DNA from: Casuarius casuarius
Taxonomy: Eukaryota > Chordata > Aves > Casuariiformes > Casuariidae
Reading direction: 5' to 3'
Assembly (NCBI GenBank): GCA_003342895.1
Contig: PTFA01000091.1
Location: forward strand, 3,392,057-3,456,056
DNA length: 64,000 nucleotides
Shown here: positions 12,001 to 25,770 of the stretch, in pieces
Position numbering within the stretch: position 1 is the first letter of the stretch
Layout of the letters: each line of letters opens with the position of its first letter
The notes under the pieces: generated by a model
The model's input: the letters and a program-made list of their open reading frames with translations, nothing else
Told to the model about the DNA's origin: nothing
The model's database searches: none
Made by a program: the position numbers and the translations under genes

Positions 12001-15000
12001 TTCACCTGCATATTCATTATTATCACAACTTTACAAGTAGTATTTTTTTTTTTTGTGAAGGGTTTTGAAATTCAGTTCTGTTCTCTACAATTCTAATGTC
12101 ACTTTCTCCCCACGCTTCTCCCTATTGCTGATGGGAGCAGCTTCTGTTGTGTAGGGTAGACAGAATTGGGATTATTTTCTTCTTGGAGCATTGAGCCTAG
12201 TAAAGCTATCTGGGAGAACTATCAGCCTGGCATAAATCAATGCCAGCAAGGTTAAGACTGCTATTACTTTGTAATTTTGGTGGGAGGGAATGGAATTTTG
12301 CTGCTTAGTAACTGTTGTGTCTTCTCTGAAGTCCTGATGCTTGACAAAAATAGCTGCTTGTGTAAAGTTAGGAAACCACAAAATAATGTTGGTTTGAGCT
12401 TAATAGTTAAGTTACATCATCTCCAGACTATCCAGGAATGTTATAAGTGTATCTGTAATTAAAGCCAACCTTAAATATATATTAAAAATATATCCTATGA
12501 AATACTTATGGTACTGGTTCCTTCCCTTAGTTTGTGTTTTTCCTGCTTGCATTAAAAAAAAGTGACTGCGCTCAAGCTCCTGGTACTGAAGGCTGCCGAT
12601 AACAGAGTTCTTACTGTCAATGCTAGCATGTAGATTTGACTGTATCCTTACGTATCCCACACCCTTCCGAGATTATTCTTTGCTATGCGAGCTGTGCCTC
12701 ACCATTGAAGAGCAGAACCCTGCTTACCGATCAGCCCACTGTGAGCTGCCTTGGAGCTGGGGAGTAGGAATCTGTTGTGCTAACGTAATTTAGGAAGCTA
12801 AAGGAAAAAAGCTGAATCAGGAGAGGTCCAACTTTTGTTTTAGGGAAAACTAAATGGCTGAACTAAGACTTGCCTGTCCTGCAAAATGTTTGTCTTTTTA
12901 CCTACAAAGATGGGGAAGATTGGGGGGAGAGGGGGAGAAGAAACAGAATGAATGAGAGAAGAAATATGAATATAGGAAAATCCAAGAAATGGGGAAAATA
13001 TATTTAGGACTTTGACAAGGTTTATTTTTAGTTAGTTAGGGTGGGTACTTCACACTGCAAACTTCAGGTGTAAAGTGCTACAGGTATTCACTATTTTGAG
13101 ACTGTGCTGTCTTGTGTATTTGTGTACATATGTATACATTTAAATAGGACTGGGAGAGTCTCAACATTTACAAAATACCTCTTTACCAAACAGGACCTGA
13201 ATACTTAAAAAGAGAAAAAAAAAATGTGTGCGTGTGGGAAAATGACAGGATTATTAGTGATGATTGCACAATTTTACTTTCAGTGTCACAAGACCTGGAA
13301 GATTTGAACAGAACATGGGATGATAAATATTCTGTAATCTTTCTCCCTGTGTGTAGATTTCTGATTTGCACAAGCCAGTGAAACCAACTTAATTACTGTC
13401 CTTTTGCTCGGATCGCCCCTCCGGCTAATGCTCATTTGTGTTCTAACGCTGGCAAGGCCCAGCAGTATGAAGCTATTTGGAGATCATACAGATTCCACTC
13501 CCCTCCGTGTTAAGGTGCTTTGTGCGCTCTGCGTGTGCGGCACTGTCCCAGGGCTGGTACTTAGGAGAGAACGAGTAACCAGCTGGCGCTTGCAATGCCG
13601 ATGGCACAGGAGTGAAAAGTTCTGCCATGGAAAGACAGCCCCTTTCTCTCCTTCTCACATTTACTTCATCCTGCACTCATGTATCTGAAGAAATAATATA
13701 TTTTTAATGCCTTCTCCTAGCAAAGAAGAGGTGTATTAAAGGGCTGCTGGAATGACTCCTGAGAAGTAAACTGAACAGTAGGAATGCCTTATCCTAGCTG
13801 CCTTTGGTTTCGTTGCCTAGTCACTTCAGAGAGATGGAATGAATGTGGAGAATCTTCTTGAAAGTGAATGAAGAAAAGGGAAATGAAGTCAATAGTAAAA
13901 CTGGTCATGGTAACTTTAAAGTATACAATCCCTGTGTTCCCTTCCCCCTCGCTACATACATAAATTATGGATGAGGCTGGAATGCAGAAGGTTTCTCTGC
14001 TTTTATACTCTCTCTACTAAACAGTGCTTGTCGTTTTGGTTTCTGCTCTTTCCCTAGTGTGTATAGTTGTGGTGTCCTGTGTCTTGAGAGCTCTCTTTTC
14101 CTCAAACATCCATGCATAGGTACTCTTTCTTAATCTTACTTAAACAGCCTTTCCTGTTCACTTCAAGATTAACACTTTACTGTCTGGCTTCAAGACTTAA
14201 TGCAGCATCTATTAGGACTCTTGATAAGTGTGATAAATCAGAATCATGCAAATAATGGGGTGCCGTTGGCATAATTTAGACATGCAGAGAGCATTGTGCA
14301 GCCTAAAATATTTGAAGCCTTGGATTAATTTATTTCAGAACTATTCCGCTTTTGTTTTCTCTCTAGCTTTCTTTTTTCCTCCCCCAACAATGAAGTGTGT
14401 GACTCCAATGCAACATCATTAGTGGAAAAGAGAAAATCCAGCTAAATATGTTACAATTTTATGTCATTAACTATGACTTTTGAGAGTTTTAGGAAGTTGC
14501 ATCTATTTAGTAGTCTGAAAAGAGGCAGGAGGGTTTTGCTTTGCCCTGGATTAGAAAGGAATAAAAAACTTAGAAGTGCTTTCCAATCAGAGAAAACCCA
14601 AAAAACTTAGTTCCTTCTTTTCATCTCCCACTTTTTTGGGCTCTTTCATTTTAGTGTCTTAGGGTCTCCAGGTTCTCCTGGACAGGTGCTCTTGGACAGT
14701 TTTGAGCTCATTGACTTTATCTTTTTAAATAAACTCGGAGGAATGGCGTAACTGTGCCGCTTGAATTCAAGAATTTTATGCCTCATGACACTATCTATCC
14801 CTGTGCTTATTTCTCAATTTAAGGCTTTTTTGGGCTTCCTTGGATGTTAGTAATAATCCTAATAATTGGGGTCTTGAAGTTTTCCTAATCCAGGCAGTTC
14901 CCAAAATCTTCATGGGATGATCAGCTGATGTTTATTTTGATCAGTTTGAGGAAGTGGCATCCACATCAGATCAGTGGACAGTTTATTTTTATTCCTACTT

Positions 15001-16479
15001 CTTAAAAGGGAATTATCAACCTATAAGAAACCTGCTATACATTATGGAAGGGATTTGTTTCAGTTGCTTTTTTAGAAAATTCCAGAAATGGTGTTTTGAG
15101 CCACTGGGAAGGTGTATAAACAATGAAGAAGAACCAAAATGTTTTTAAATACTGTGATTCTTTGTTCAGTCCTTGGAAACATCAGATTACTCCACTTGTG
15201 TAAACATACTGATTTACTTACTCTCTGCTTAGGCAGCAGATCAACATGATTCCAAAAACTTGCACAGAAACCTTTTAGGTCTGGTGAAATAAAGACACTC
15301 TTTGTTAACTGCCATGATTGACTTACTGCTGTAGAGTAGGTGACATGTTTTGCTTACCAAGACTGTTTTATAAGCAGAGTTTATAAGAAGTTCATGGTAC
15401 ATTAAAATAGATAGCTTTTTCTCCACTGATAAAATACATTTTATTTTATTATTAGAAACAAATTTAATATAGAATTGCATTTCAGGTTCTCAGTGGGCCT
15501 TCTGGAACTAAGTCATTGGATTAAAGTTTTCTTTGCTTGTTTGGACTGATAAAGCTGTTTCATTCCTGTATTCCATAGGCTTGTCAACAGGGGGAAAAAT
15601 TCAGCACAACCCTTTCTCTGATTATTTCTGAAAATTTGCCTGTGATTTTTGCATGTGTGATTCTGGTTCAGCATTCATACATTCACTGAAAAGTGTGGAA
15701 GGCCCCCAGAATACGAAAATCTTTTTCAGTGTCTGTCAGTGAGTTTTGTATTTCAAGCAGCATTTTGCTTTAGAGGGAAAAGGCAGTTCAGATGTGTCAG
15801 AGATGCATTTATTGACCATTCTCTGAACAGTGTAGTCTGCCTGTTTTCAGTTAAATCAGTCATCTCTCATCCTCTGTCCCAGAGCCTCTGTTTTTCATAT
15901 CATCTGAATTCTATCTGACATGGTTACCTTTCTACAGAGGATTTTGGAGTTGCTTTTTGGATTATTTTAGATTTTAAGTACCTTTTACATGTCAAGAAGC
16001 AGCTGTTCTGTTATCAAACCAAGGCTGTAAATGGTTATACTTTCTGGGGGTGGATCTTGATGCTTCAGAGATGTTACAGCTTTGGTGGATGTATCTTACA
16101 GGGCTGGAAGCACAGCAAAATGCAAGTTCCAGGTGGTGTTATTGCCACAGAAGCTATTTTTTAATGCTTAAACCTTTATGTGCGCTTACTAGTAAAATGA
16201 AATATATTAATAAAACAATTGTAAAAGAAAGGATTTCCTAGGCAACAAGAATTGCAGCTTTTTCTGCATTGGTGATGATCATGTTGATATTCGTCCCTCT
16301 TCACAACACTTTAAAACAGTTTGGCTTTCTGGTTTGATATGAAGGCAAGTTTGGGTCCTGCCTTTTTGACAGTGTACAGGATTTTAGTTGTTTTATTTGT
16401 TGTTGTTTTTTCTTATTTCAATCCGTTTTCCCAGCCATTTTATGTACCTCCCATTTATCCATGTGGCATATACTGGAAC

Positions 16480-16535
16480 TACAGAATCACAGAATGGTTG
16501 AGGTTGGAAGGGACCTCTGGGGATAATCTACATCT
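16480..16535 (-). mobile_element. CR1 LINE 3'-end fragment
   Basis: Read on +, acagaatcacagaatggttg followed by aggttggaagggacctctgg is the reverse complement of the well-known avian CR1 3' region, so the element is on the - strand. Only about 55 bp remain, then similarity fades and a T run follows (16543-16554). It is the strongest direct evidence that the host is a bird. Confidence 0.85.
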
Positions 16536-19500
16536 GAATAGTTTTTTTTTTTTTATAACACTAAGTTTTTTCAGCTCTGTTACATTTTTGTAAGGTAAAT
16601 TATTCAGAATAGCCCAAATCAGTGTAATTAAGAATTCAAAAATCGACTGTTGTCTTTATCCAATGTGAAACAAGTGATGTTTGGTTTAAGTGGCTTTCTC
16701 TTGTTAATTAATCAGAAGTGTGTACCTGCCACTGGTAACAACCCTCTTCTGAGATTCTGTATGTCCCCCTTTCACGTGGTGAGTTCTGAATATGTGGCAT
16801 TAACATTATCACAACTTTGTAATAAATGTCTTCTCCCCCATCCTGTTTTCTGTCAAAGCTAGACACCATGTTTTGATTGCTTTGGTCCTAGATTTGCTAG
16901 GAGAGCTTCAGGTTCCTGTCTCTCCATGCTTACTAAGGAAAAACTAGTCCTACTTGAATGTAGTGAAGATAAGTGGTGTTAAGACCCTGAGGTAGTCTTG
17001 ATTTCTATTTAAGCACTTAAAAGTGAAGATGCATCATTGAAACAATACATAACAAGCTCAGAGCAACTTTTAAAAATAAAGATCATGTGTACAAGAAAAA
17101 GCAAACTTGACAGCAGTTGCAAGAAACTAGTGTGTAGCTGCTGTATCTGGGAGAACTGTCTGGAGGTTTTGAGGACTCCTGGGAGAGCAGACTCTGCCCT
17201 GCTCACATGTGGAAATAAGTCAGTGACCAGAAGCTTCTTTTTATGGTTCTATAGGATATTTGGGATATTTAAGATCACTGCTCTGTTTGGCTGTACCCTG
17301 TTCTGTTTCTTTGCAGTAGCAGTACAGCCCTGATGTGGTTCTGTGTTTGATTCACCTGCTGGAAAATGTTTTCACTAGACATACATGCACAACAAAAGTA
17401 AATGGACTTTAGGTTGTGCAGATTTTTTTTATCATTATCTGGAAGTATTTTTTAGTAGTCTCAGAAGTGTTTCTACAGCATTAACAAAAGTGTGCCCTAA
17501 GGGGTATTTAGTGGAGCTAAAAGACAACCCATATATATTGGGGGTGGGGGGGAATGACACTTAAATACTATGGTAACCCTTGAGTTGCCCACCTCAAGTT
17601 ATGCAGTAATTGAGGTTTATTGACTTTCATGAAAACTGATGGGAGCTTTTACAAATGATGACAGTCGCATGTGTATTGGGATGTGTGTATTTTATACGGA
17701 TATAAACTTTCCTGTTTTCCAGCATGACTGTCATTAAGCGATGAAGGTTATAAAATCCTTCCTTGTGTGCAAGTCGCTCTTAAGGGTTTTTTGTTTTTAA
17801 TGCAGATATTTTGGTCGTGCATATAGGAATCTTTTTCAGTACTATCACTTTTTGGATGCAGAGCTTTTTTCTTACAGGCTCTCATTGGCTTGTCTTCAAT
17901 TCTACTGGCTTTTATAGTTTGAATAGTGTAGAAAGCAAGCAAAGACTTCTTGTCTCCTAACAGTGGAAAAGTCTGGCAATTCCATGTCTCTTTAACATGC
18001 AAGATGGATGACTTCTGCTTCTCTTTTAGATTTTGGGAGAAATCTACTGGGAAGGTTGAACAGGAAATTAGGTACTCTGGAAGACTTGTCAGTTTACCTT
18101 GTGCAGGACAACTGCTGAAAGGAGCAACCTGATGTATGTTACGATGCTCTTGCTAGAAAAACCTAAGCCACCACTGTGTCCTCCTGCTACCAGTTAGAAT
18201 AATTGATATTTGTGGTAGTAACTCTTTTTTACTGCAAAATTGGAGAGAATTCTAGTTTCTAAAAGAATAAACTGTCATTTTGTTTTCTATCTGGAGCTCC
18301 TGAGCTATGGTGACCTACGTTAGATTTTCTTCAGCTCAGGTGTTTGTTTTGACTCTCTACTGACAGTTCATTTCGGCAAGCTTTATTTCTCTAGTTACTG
18401 AACTTAAAACTACTTTTTCTCATTACCACAAAAGACTCTGTAAAGTTGTCACCTCTTTTTCCATCTTGATTTTTTTTCCTTATCAGTAATGCTTACACGA
18501 TAATAGGAATGTTGACAGAACATGTTATCCTTCCTGTACTTGATTCCATGCGACTTTGATGTATAGGCAATAGAGACTATCTATTACAGACATTGGAATA
18601 AAAAAGTTTATGCTGTCTCTGATAAGTTCTCATAATAATCCAGTTGTTATGTTGTAGTGCATTAACATAATGTCCTAATTCAGTATATCTGAATAGTAAA
18701 ACTATAAAGTTTTTAATAGAAACTTGCCTATGAGCATATCTGTTTGGAAAGGTTACAGTAGTTTTACTCCAGAGAAGACCTACTTACAGGGAGTAAAAGC
18801 TCTTCAAGAAAGGAAGAGATTTCTGTTACTTTGAGATGTCAGATGCTGCTTGGTGTCAAAGGGTCAAGCTGCCCTGTGGGCAAGACACAAAATCAGGTTT
18901 CAGAAAAATTAAGTTAATGATCTCTAAAGAAACATTTTTTAAGTTGGTTTTTTTTTTTTGCTTTCTTCTTATTTGGGTTCCCCATCTGTAAGAGTGATTA
19001 AATTTAGTATTCCAGTAGTGATAAGTACTCTATAGGAATGCAGATGTACATTTCCATACATCCTGTTTTATTTTTTTTTGCCAAACTGGTCTTCATCCTG
19101 TGTCTGATGTTGCACTGTGGTGTTTTAAAATCTTAGTGCTTTGAAATGTCAAACTTCATCTTCTTGGTGTCAAAGATGTTTCAAGACACTTGAGGGGAGA
19201 GACAGATCTGGTGTCTCAAGGCATGGGTACTGCATATTCATTTAGTAACTTTGTGCAGGTCTGTTAGCAGGTAATGCTGATCTAGCCGTATCTTGTGAGG
19301 GGTATGGTTATCAGATAAAGTTTTGATGGCTGCTTATCTCCAACACTGGTGCTTGAAGAGGAGGGCATTGAAATGAACTCTGCAGTAAATATTAGAATAA
19401 CTCATATTTCTTAAAGCCACTGGCATTAGTGACAATAGAGCACCTATTATCTGCTGCTTGCTCAGATATTCCTCCCTCATGCTGTTTGCTTATGGAAGGT

Positions 19501-22500
19501 ATCATTTACAAGCTCCTGGGCAGTGAGAGCAGCCCTCTGTGTTTGCAAGACTCCCACCTAGAGACTGTAGCAAAAAATAGCATGCACAAAAGGGAGGAGG
19601 CAGAGAGACGGCAGTGCGTTCTATAGATGCTCTTTTGCCCGTTGCAGCACTGAAGGACTAAAATCACCCTACGTGTAATTACCACTGGAATTCTAGTTAG
19701 CCTTTGAAAGAAAAGGCTAACATTCATTTTATTTGGCAACAAGGGTGTTAATACAGATGAAAATACACAAGCAAATCAGTGCACTGCGGAAGATGAAATG
19801 CTTCCCCTGTCAATTCTCAAACACTGTTAAATCCGCCCAGTTGAACACCAGTGCCTTGATGTCTGTCTCTTGCTTTGACCAAGGTATGGGAATACAATAT
19901 TCTTAACGGTGAGTTATTGGATTTAAAATGTTTGGTTGCTTTGCTTTCTAGTACTGATTTTGTATAAAATACGCATATCAGCCCTATTTTGAGATTAGTT
20001 AATAAGAAAGCATTTTTCTGCCTTTTTTTTTTTTGCACATTTATTTTGTCCTTGGAGCAGGAGCTGTTAAGGCTTACAGTACAGAAGGCACGCTAGGCTC
20101 TATAGATGCATCTTTAGTTTAAAAATGAAGTATTAATTTTCTGTTGTGATTGCTAATAAGGAATGTATTTTTTTTTTTTAAATTTAAAATAATTTCAAGT
20201 ACTTGGACCAATTTTATCTTCTAGATAGCTGATCAGGCATTGAAGAGTTTAAGTCCCTTGCCAACACTAACTGAGCATGCTGTTTTTATCTTGGAGGTGT
20301 GGGGATGTTAGTGCTGAAAGTTTGTTCACTGGAGGTTCATGCAGCTAATGTACAAAAACAGGAGCTGCATCAACTTACAGATCACTGATACCGAGCTTTG
20401 TGCATATATACGAGTCACTGAAGTATTAGGAATAAAAATCAAGGTGAGAGAGAGCTTGGATTGGAAGGCCTACTTCAGGCTGAATGAAAAACAGTGTTTA
20501 AGGAGTGATCTTGAAAGTTAAAATAAAAATGGAAAAAGCGAGACTGTCTAGAACTGTTGCAGAAAAGTTGGCAAGTAGTTAACTTTCCACTATATTAGAG
20601 ACTTGGGTAACTATTAAATACAGAATATATTAGATCAGCAGACTTCAGAAAACTGACTTTTTATCCTTTAATGTAAAATTTCTTTGTTGTTGCTGTGTAT
20701 TGCAATAATTAAGCTTCAAGCCTAAGGCTTCTGACCTTGTAAAACATTTGACTGACTTTCATCAATCAAGTATTATGAAGAATTTATCCATCTATTCTGT
20801 GTTTAGATTTTTCTGGCCAATTCTTCTTTGCCCCCCCCAGCTTAGATCTGCTGATAAATTGCCATGTTATCTCAATTCTAAGACTGGCTTAGCTTGCGGT
20901 GCTACATTTCTGAATGTGTTTTTAAAACAGTTATTTTTCTGTGAACTTGTCACTATTGAAAGATGATTTATCTTGTTTTTCTTAAATTATTTGATAACTC
21001 TCTCAAGGCCTCCTTCTGTCATAGGATTACAACAACATGGCTTGCATTGTATGGAGCAGTCAAAATCAGACTGCTTGGTTTGCTCTTTTTTCATATGTAT
21101 TGAATTTGGTTACTTGTATGTTGTCTCTATACTATGTTCACCTGTGAAAGGTACACATTGAATGCCATATCTTCATCTAAATGGTCTGCATTTTAAATAT
21201 TACAGATGTGAGAGAGAAATCATTTCATCTTCACAAATATGTGGATGAATGTATGAAGCAACAGTAATTTTCCGGGGGGGGGAATGTATATTTAAGTGCA
21301 CTCAGAGATTGAGGTTTTCCATGTGTGATCTGGACACCCGGTATATTTACATACAAGCTTACATGGTATTTATGTACTTAACACTCTGTTCTTTGAGAGA
21401 CTTTATCCTGTTTGTGTTTCTGCAGTTCTGTATAATCATGGTAGGGTTGACTGTGAAAGGGTAAACTCGTATATGTCCTCTGTTCTGTGGCAATCTATAC
21501 TGTGTATTAGAAAACAGAACTAAGCTCTATATAACTATTCATGCCAAGAATCTGACTCTGCATCTTTTGCCTCTGAGGATTTTGCAGCAGAGTTTGGCCT
21601 GCTCGTCTAGGCTGTCTTTGCATTGTGCAGTTTTGAGACAGACATTTGTGCTTGTAGCTGCTGTGTAATGCAGTTACTGGAAAAGAACAGCTTGCTAATG
21701 TCCTTGGAGGCCACCGCCCATGTTTGGGACAACCCAAGAATGATATAAACTTCACTGTGGTATTTAAATAAATAAGAGGAAAACTCACTTCAAAATGAAA
21801 TAGCTCCGCTGCTATCTATAAGATGCTTTCCTGACGTGCTGCAGAGTAGTACCTGTTTAAGTTCAGACAGTGTCTTTTGTTTAGTAGTAGCTTTCAGTTT
21901 GTAGAGCAAGTACTGGACTTACCTTTTTTTTTTATTATTTTTTTTTATTTTTTTTTGAACACTAAAAAGGAGAATGAAGAAACCCTCCAACAGAAAACTT
22001 AGATATATTGCTTATCTGCATTGGTCTAAGAATGAAGGCAAAATAGCCTGAACTTGTATGTGTAAAAAATCTTAGGTACTTACCTCTCCTGAAAATTAGT
22101 TTCACAGATGCTTGTGCAAGAGCAATTGCAATTTGATGAAGCTGATGCTCAAAGAATGGTCCTTTTTCTGATTCGAATATCTGAAAGCATGAGGTATATG
22201 TTTGAAAACGTAAATTGGTGTGCTTGAGCTGAATGTCATTTGTCCTTTTTATCTCGCAAAATCCGTTTTTGCTGTATAAACAGATCGATTTGCTGTTAGA
22301 CATGACTGATTTTTGTATGTATATTCACATTTAGTATAAACACTCTTATAAAAATATTTGTAGTAACATAAACCTTGCTCATCCAGAAAAATGATACTGA
22401 AGGGTTTTTTGGAGTCAGTCTGAACTCAGATCCTAATTTTTTGTAGCTGTTTGTGTTCCACCTCCCTGCATTCCTTAGACACTGATGTCTGAATATCTCC

Positions 22501-22546
22501 ACCCTAGTAAGTTTTGCCCAAGTTCTCAAATGTGTATAGAGCCCTT

Positions 22547-22563
22547 GGGGGGGGGGGGGGGGG
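22547..22563. repeat. Poly-G run (17 G)
   Basis: An uninterrupted G homopolymer about 380 bp upstream of a PPP2R2A exon. Confidence 0.9.
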
Positions 22564-22942
22564 AATGCAATGCCTTTGAGATCAGCTAGGTAATGAGCAT
22601 GTGTCCAGTTCTTCTGTCAAGAAAGAACAGAGAAAGCCAAGGTACAATACATGTGTGCACACACAGAGAAACCCTCCAAAATATTTAGTGAGCACACTGA
22701 ACTTGTAACTCTTTCTGGTGCTGCAAACTGGTAATTGATTTTTCAGATGTATATCATTTTAAAATGTTCTATGTTTTTTAAATGTGTTATGTTTTTAGAG
22801 AAGCTTCTGTTTGTGTTTTATAACATAAGTACTTTAAGGCAATTGAGGTATTAATTTTCTTTTTACTTAATCATAGCTTTCTTGGTCATTTAATATTTAG
22901 AAAGAGAACTAACTTGTGGGGTTTATCCTTGTTCCTATGCAG

Positions 22943-23040
22943 CGGATATAATTTCTACGGTAGAATTTAACCATTCTGGAGAGTTACTAGCAACAGGAGA
23001 CAAAGGAGGTAGAGTTGTCATCTTTCAACAGGAGCAGGAG
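22943..23040 (+). CDS. PPP2R2A: PPP2R2A coding exon (human residues 28-60)
   Basis: 98 bp. An acceptor (ctatgcag) precedes the exon and a consensus donor (gtgagt) follows. The exon opens with two bases completing a split Ala codon, then encodes [20 protein letters not shown] followed by [12 protein letters not shown]. This is the start of the B55 propeller, blade 1, with its typical H-S-G-E turn and G-D-K-G-G loop. It is identical to mammalian B55-alpha as far as I recall. It ends in phase 0. Confidence 0.96.
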
Positions 23041-23824
23041 GTGAGTGCTAACTACTTAAAGTATATTTTCCTCTGTTCTCATTCACTTTCTGTTTAAAGG
23101 TGAAGATTTTATAACAAATTTTACAAAAACTGTATGCCTGTGTAATAAGTGATTAAAATTCTAAAATGAAAATTAATTATTGAAAACTTGGTGATATTGT
23201 TAGAAATGACTTCAGTTGTAAGATGCCAGCCTTTAGCTGTGGTCTAGACATTGCTTAAAGTGAAAATAAAAATGGGCGCTGCGATGGGACACCTGAAGAC
23301 CTTGGGAAGGCTCTAAGTGGTTATTTAATGACACTTTACTTGGCAGTGGTTATTATTTCAGATTTCTCTGTAGTAGGGAGAATTGGCCTTAAGTGAGTAT
23401 GTAACTGTGCCCTAAGATGTCCTTTTCCATTCAGAGATAAATCGGGTCAAATAGTTTAAGGCTCTGTCAACATCAATTCCTTTAAAGGATCTAAGATTTT
23501 TCTGCTAGTTAAAATGTCTCACGTGGAAGTCTTAGTGCTAGGGCAAGTTGTCTTTAAAAACTATAGGACTGCATCCTTCTTGCTGCTTTTGAGGAGGAGC
23601 TGGAGTTTTTCTTTGTGTCCACGCTCCTTGTGCTCACATTTGAAGTTAACATTCAAACTACCTCCTACTAACTGCTTTGTCTCTTATACAGAAGAGTATT
23701 TGTTGGTGGTAGTATTTAGTACGTAATTCTAACTACAGCAGTGAAAAACATTGAAGGAAAGTAATTTTCAGTGTAGAGGAGTCAAAACTAGTAAACATCA
23801 GTGCCTTCACAAATCTTCCCCTCT

Positions 23825-23825
<1 letters not shown>

Positions 23826-23857
<32 letters not shown>
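23826..23857. repeat. Poly-C run (32 C)
   Basis: An exceptionally long pure C homopolymer, about 790 bp into the intron after the first visible PPP2R2A exon. It creates spurious poly-Pro and poly-Gly frames. Confidence 0.95.
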
Positions 23858-25705
23858 TTTCCTGAAAATATGTTTGTGGAATGGGTCTGCATCCCTTTGT
23901 AGTGAATATAAACAGTTTGAATTGCTGCATTCAATGTATTTACTTTTAATTTATGCTGTAAATACACTAACTGATTACAGCTTTTGTCCCCCATGAGATC
24001 TGCATTTCTGATGCATCCCATCTCTGCATCAGGTACAGAATTCTTCCATCTCTTGTTCTAGAAAGTAAACTTGTTTCTCCACACACTTGCTTACCTAGCT
24101 TTCATGTTTACACGTATGTTTACACAAGCAGTGCATTTTCCTCAAAACTGAATTAGAAATGACTGTCCAATAAAATAGGCTTATTTCTGTTCCTCAACAA
24201 AATACAGCATCTCTTGCTTTAATCTTTTTTTTTCAGACTTCAGAGGATAAAACTGGTCACTATCTATTGTGTGTTTAGATGGTTTTAGTACTGGAAGCTA
24301 CTGTGTTCATATTAAAATAGCAATCAACATTAGTATTTCTGCATAAGCGATAACAAGGCTTATTATTAATCTGACAACCAAAGCAACTTGTGTTTTTTGT
24401 CATGAGAAATTACTAAATATTTTCTGTTATTTTTATTTTTGTGGGACACTTTGAGAAGCAAGCTTGAAGCTATATTTTCTAATTCTTTATAAGATGTTTT
24501 ATGCAGTGAGTAGCTCAGCTAATACTAAAATCAGAGAAAAGTTACTGAGAACTGAGTCCATTTAGTATGATCTGTATGTGAACCAAAGATAAAATTTCAG
24601 GAGGAATTTAGGAAGTTCTGAAGTCCATTCTAAGTTTTCTTATTAGTTTCAGAGCACTTCAAGACATTGCAGTGCCAAAGGGAACCAGGAGCACAGCCTC
24701 CAAATGTGATGAAAACTATTGTAATCTTCTAAGTCATGTGAGAATTTTTTAAAACCTTCCCTACTACAGCGAGCCAGTTAGGTTATAGTACTAAGGACAT
24801 CATTTCATTTTATACCTTTTTTGTTCACTGGAGAATTTTACAGACAACAACCTTCCTGCTACCGTTAAAGGGTCTCTATTGCCCCTCTGAAGGTGGGAGA
24901 GCTGAGGTGGAGTGGTGGATTTAACTAAGGCCATATTTAGAAGTTGACTTAATTAGAATTTATTTTGGAGGGTAAAAAAGCAGTTTTGTCATCTCATTGC
25001 CTAGAAAAGTCATGCCATTACTTCTTTCCTCAGTGTTTGATTTAGTCCAGATTCTAAAATCCTAAACCACAAGAATTCCGCAGCTCCCCGGGAAGAGCTC
25101 CTTGCTGCACTCTTCCTGCTTGTGTAGCAGCAGCAACTTGTCTTTGCACATAAATCACTTTGGTCAGTTGGTGCCATCTAGTGGGGTTTGCCTGACTGAC
25201 TAGCTTCACGCAAAGTGTCTTTGGCTAGGCTTTGAGATTAACTTATGCAGGGTATCCTTACTATTATTATCTTCCTATAGTTTAAAATCAGGCACAAACT
25301 TTTGCTTTCTTAAGTTCTGGGTTTTAGCTTGCCTCCTTTAAGGATCCTTTAAAGAATCATACGCTTTTTAATTTAGCTAAAGGTTTAAATAGATAATTGC
25401 ATCTTCTCAAGTAGGTTGTCTTTTAATAACTGACTCCTTAAATTTCTGATGCATAACCTGTGGCTTTTATGCCCTCTTGATCTGGGAATTTGGGTCTAGT
25501 AAGGACCATCTGGGTCCTCAGATTCAGTCTCACACGATTGGTTTTGGCATAAATTGACCTCCTCAGTGTTCAGGGAATGAACAATGCGAACTGTATTCCT
25601 TAACTCAGTAGGTGGTTGTGCCATAGGTACAACTGCCTACAGCAAGTTTTGTGTGTAAAACTATCTACAAGGCAAATGTGTTTAAGTATTTTGGGTGGAT
25701 TCATG

Positions 25706-25770
25706 TACCACCCTCCATCACGTTGCATTCCAAAGTGCTTTGCAAACTGTACATACAGGAAGAAAACCAC
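25706..25770 (-). repeat. Fossil MIR/L3-type tail fragment
   Basis: On - it reads acagtttgcaaagcactttg followed by gaatgcaacgtgatgg. This resembles the shared L3/MIR-type 3' tail 'tttgtaaagtgctttgagatcctcggatgaaag'. Diverged, and called from memory of the consensus. Confidence 0.4.

Larger units (their letters stand above)
1..22942 (+). other. PPP2R2A: Long 5' intron of PPP2R2A (partial)
   Basis: No coding exon could be supported here. All open frames are short, unrelated to known families and typical of AT-rich intron. It is assigned as intron because the first recognisable PPP2R2A exon begins in mid-codon at its right edge. Contents I can point to are MIR-like fossils near 3.7-3.96 kb, one CR1 fragment near 16.5 kb, simple repeats (alternating purine-pyrimidine at 4.7 kb, AAAC repeats at 6.05 kb, G runs at 7.9 and 22.55 kb), a 15-bp tandem repeat at 8.98 kb, and one ambiguous base at 4670. 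An alternative upstream exon or intronic RNA cannot be excluded by reading alone. Confidence 0.75.

Noticed and set aside
1..22942. Search for PPP2R2A N-terminal exons
   Set aside because: No sequence encoding the conserved N-terminal residues was found on the + strand. They are taken to lie outside the window.
23751..23996. Open frames with poly-Pro or poly-Gly near 23.8 kb
   Set aside because: Created by the 32-C homopolymer. No splice context or homology.
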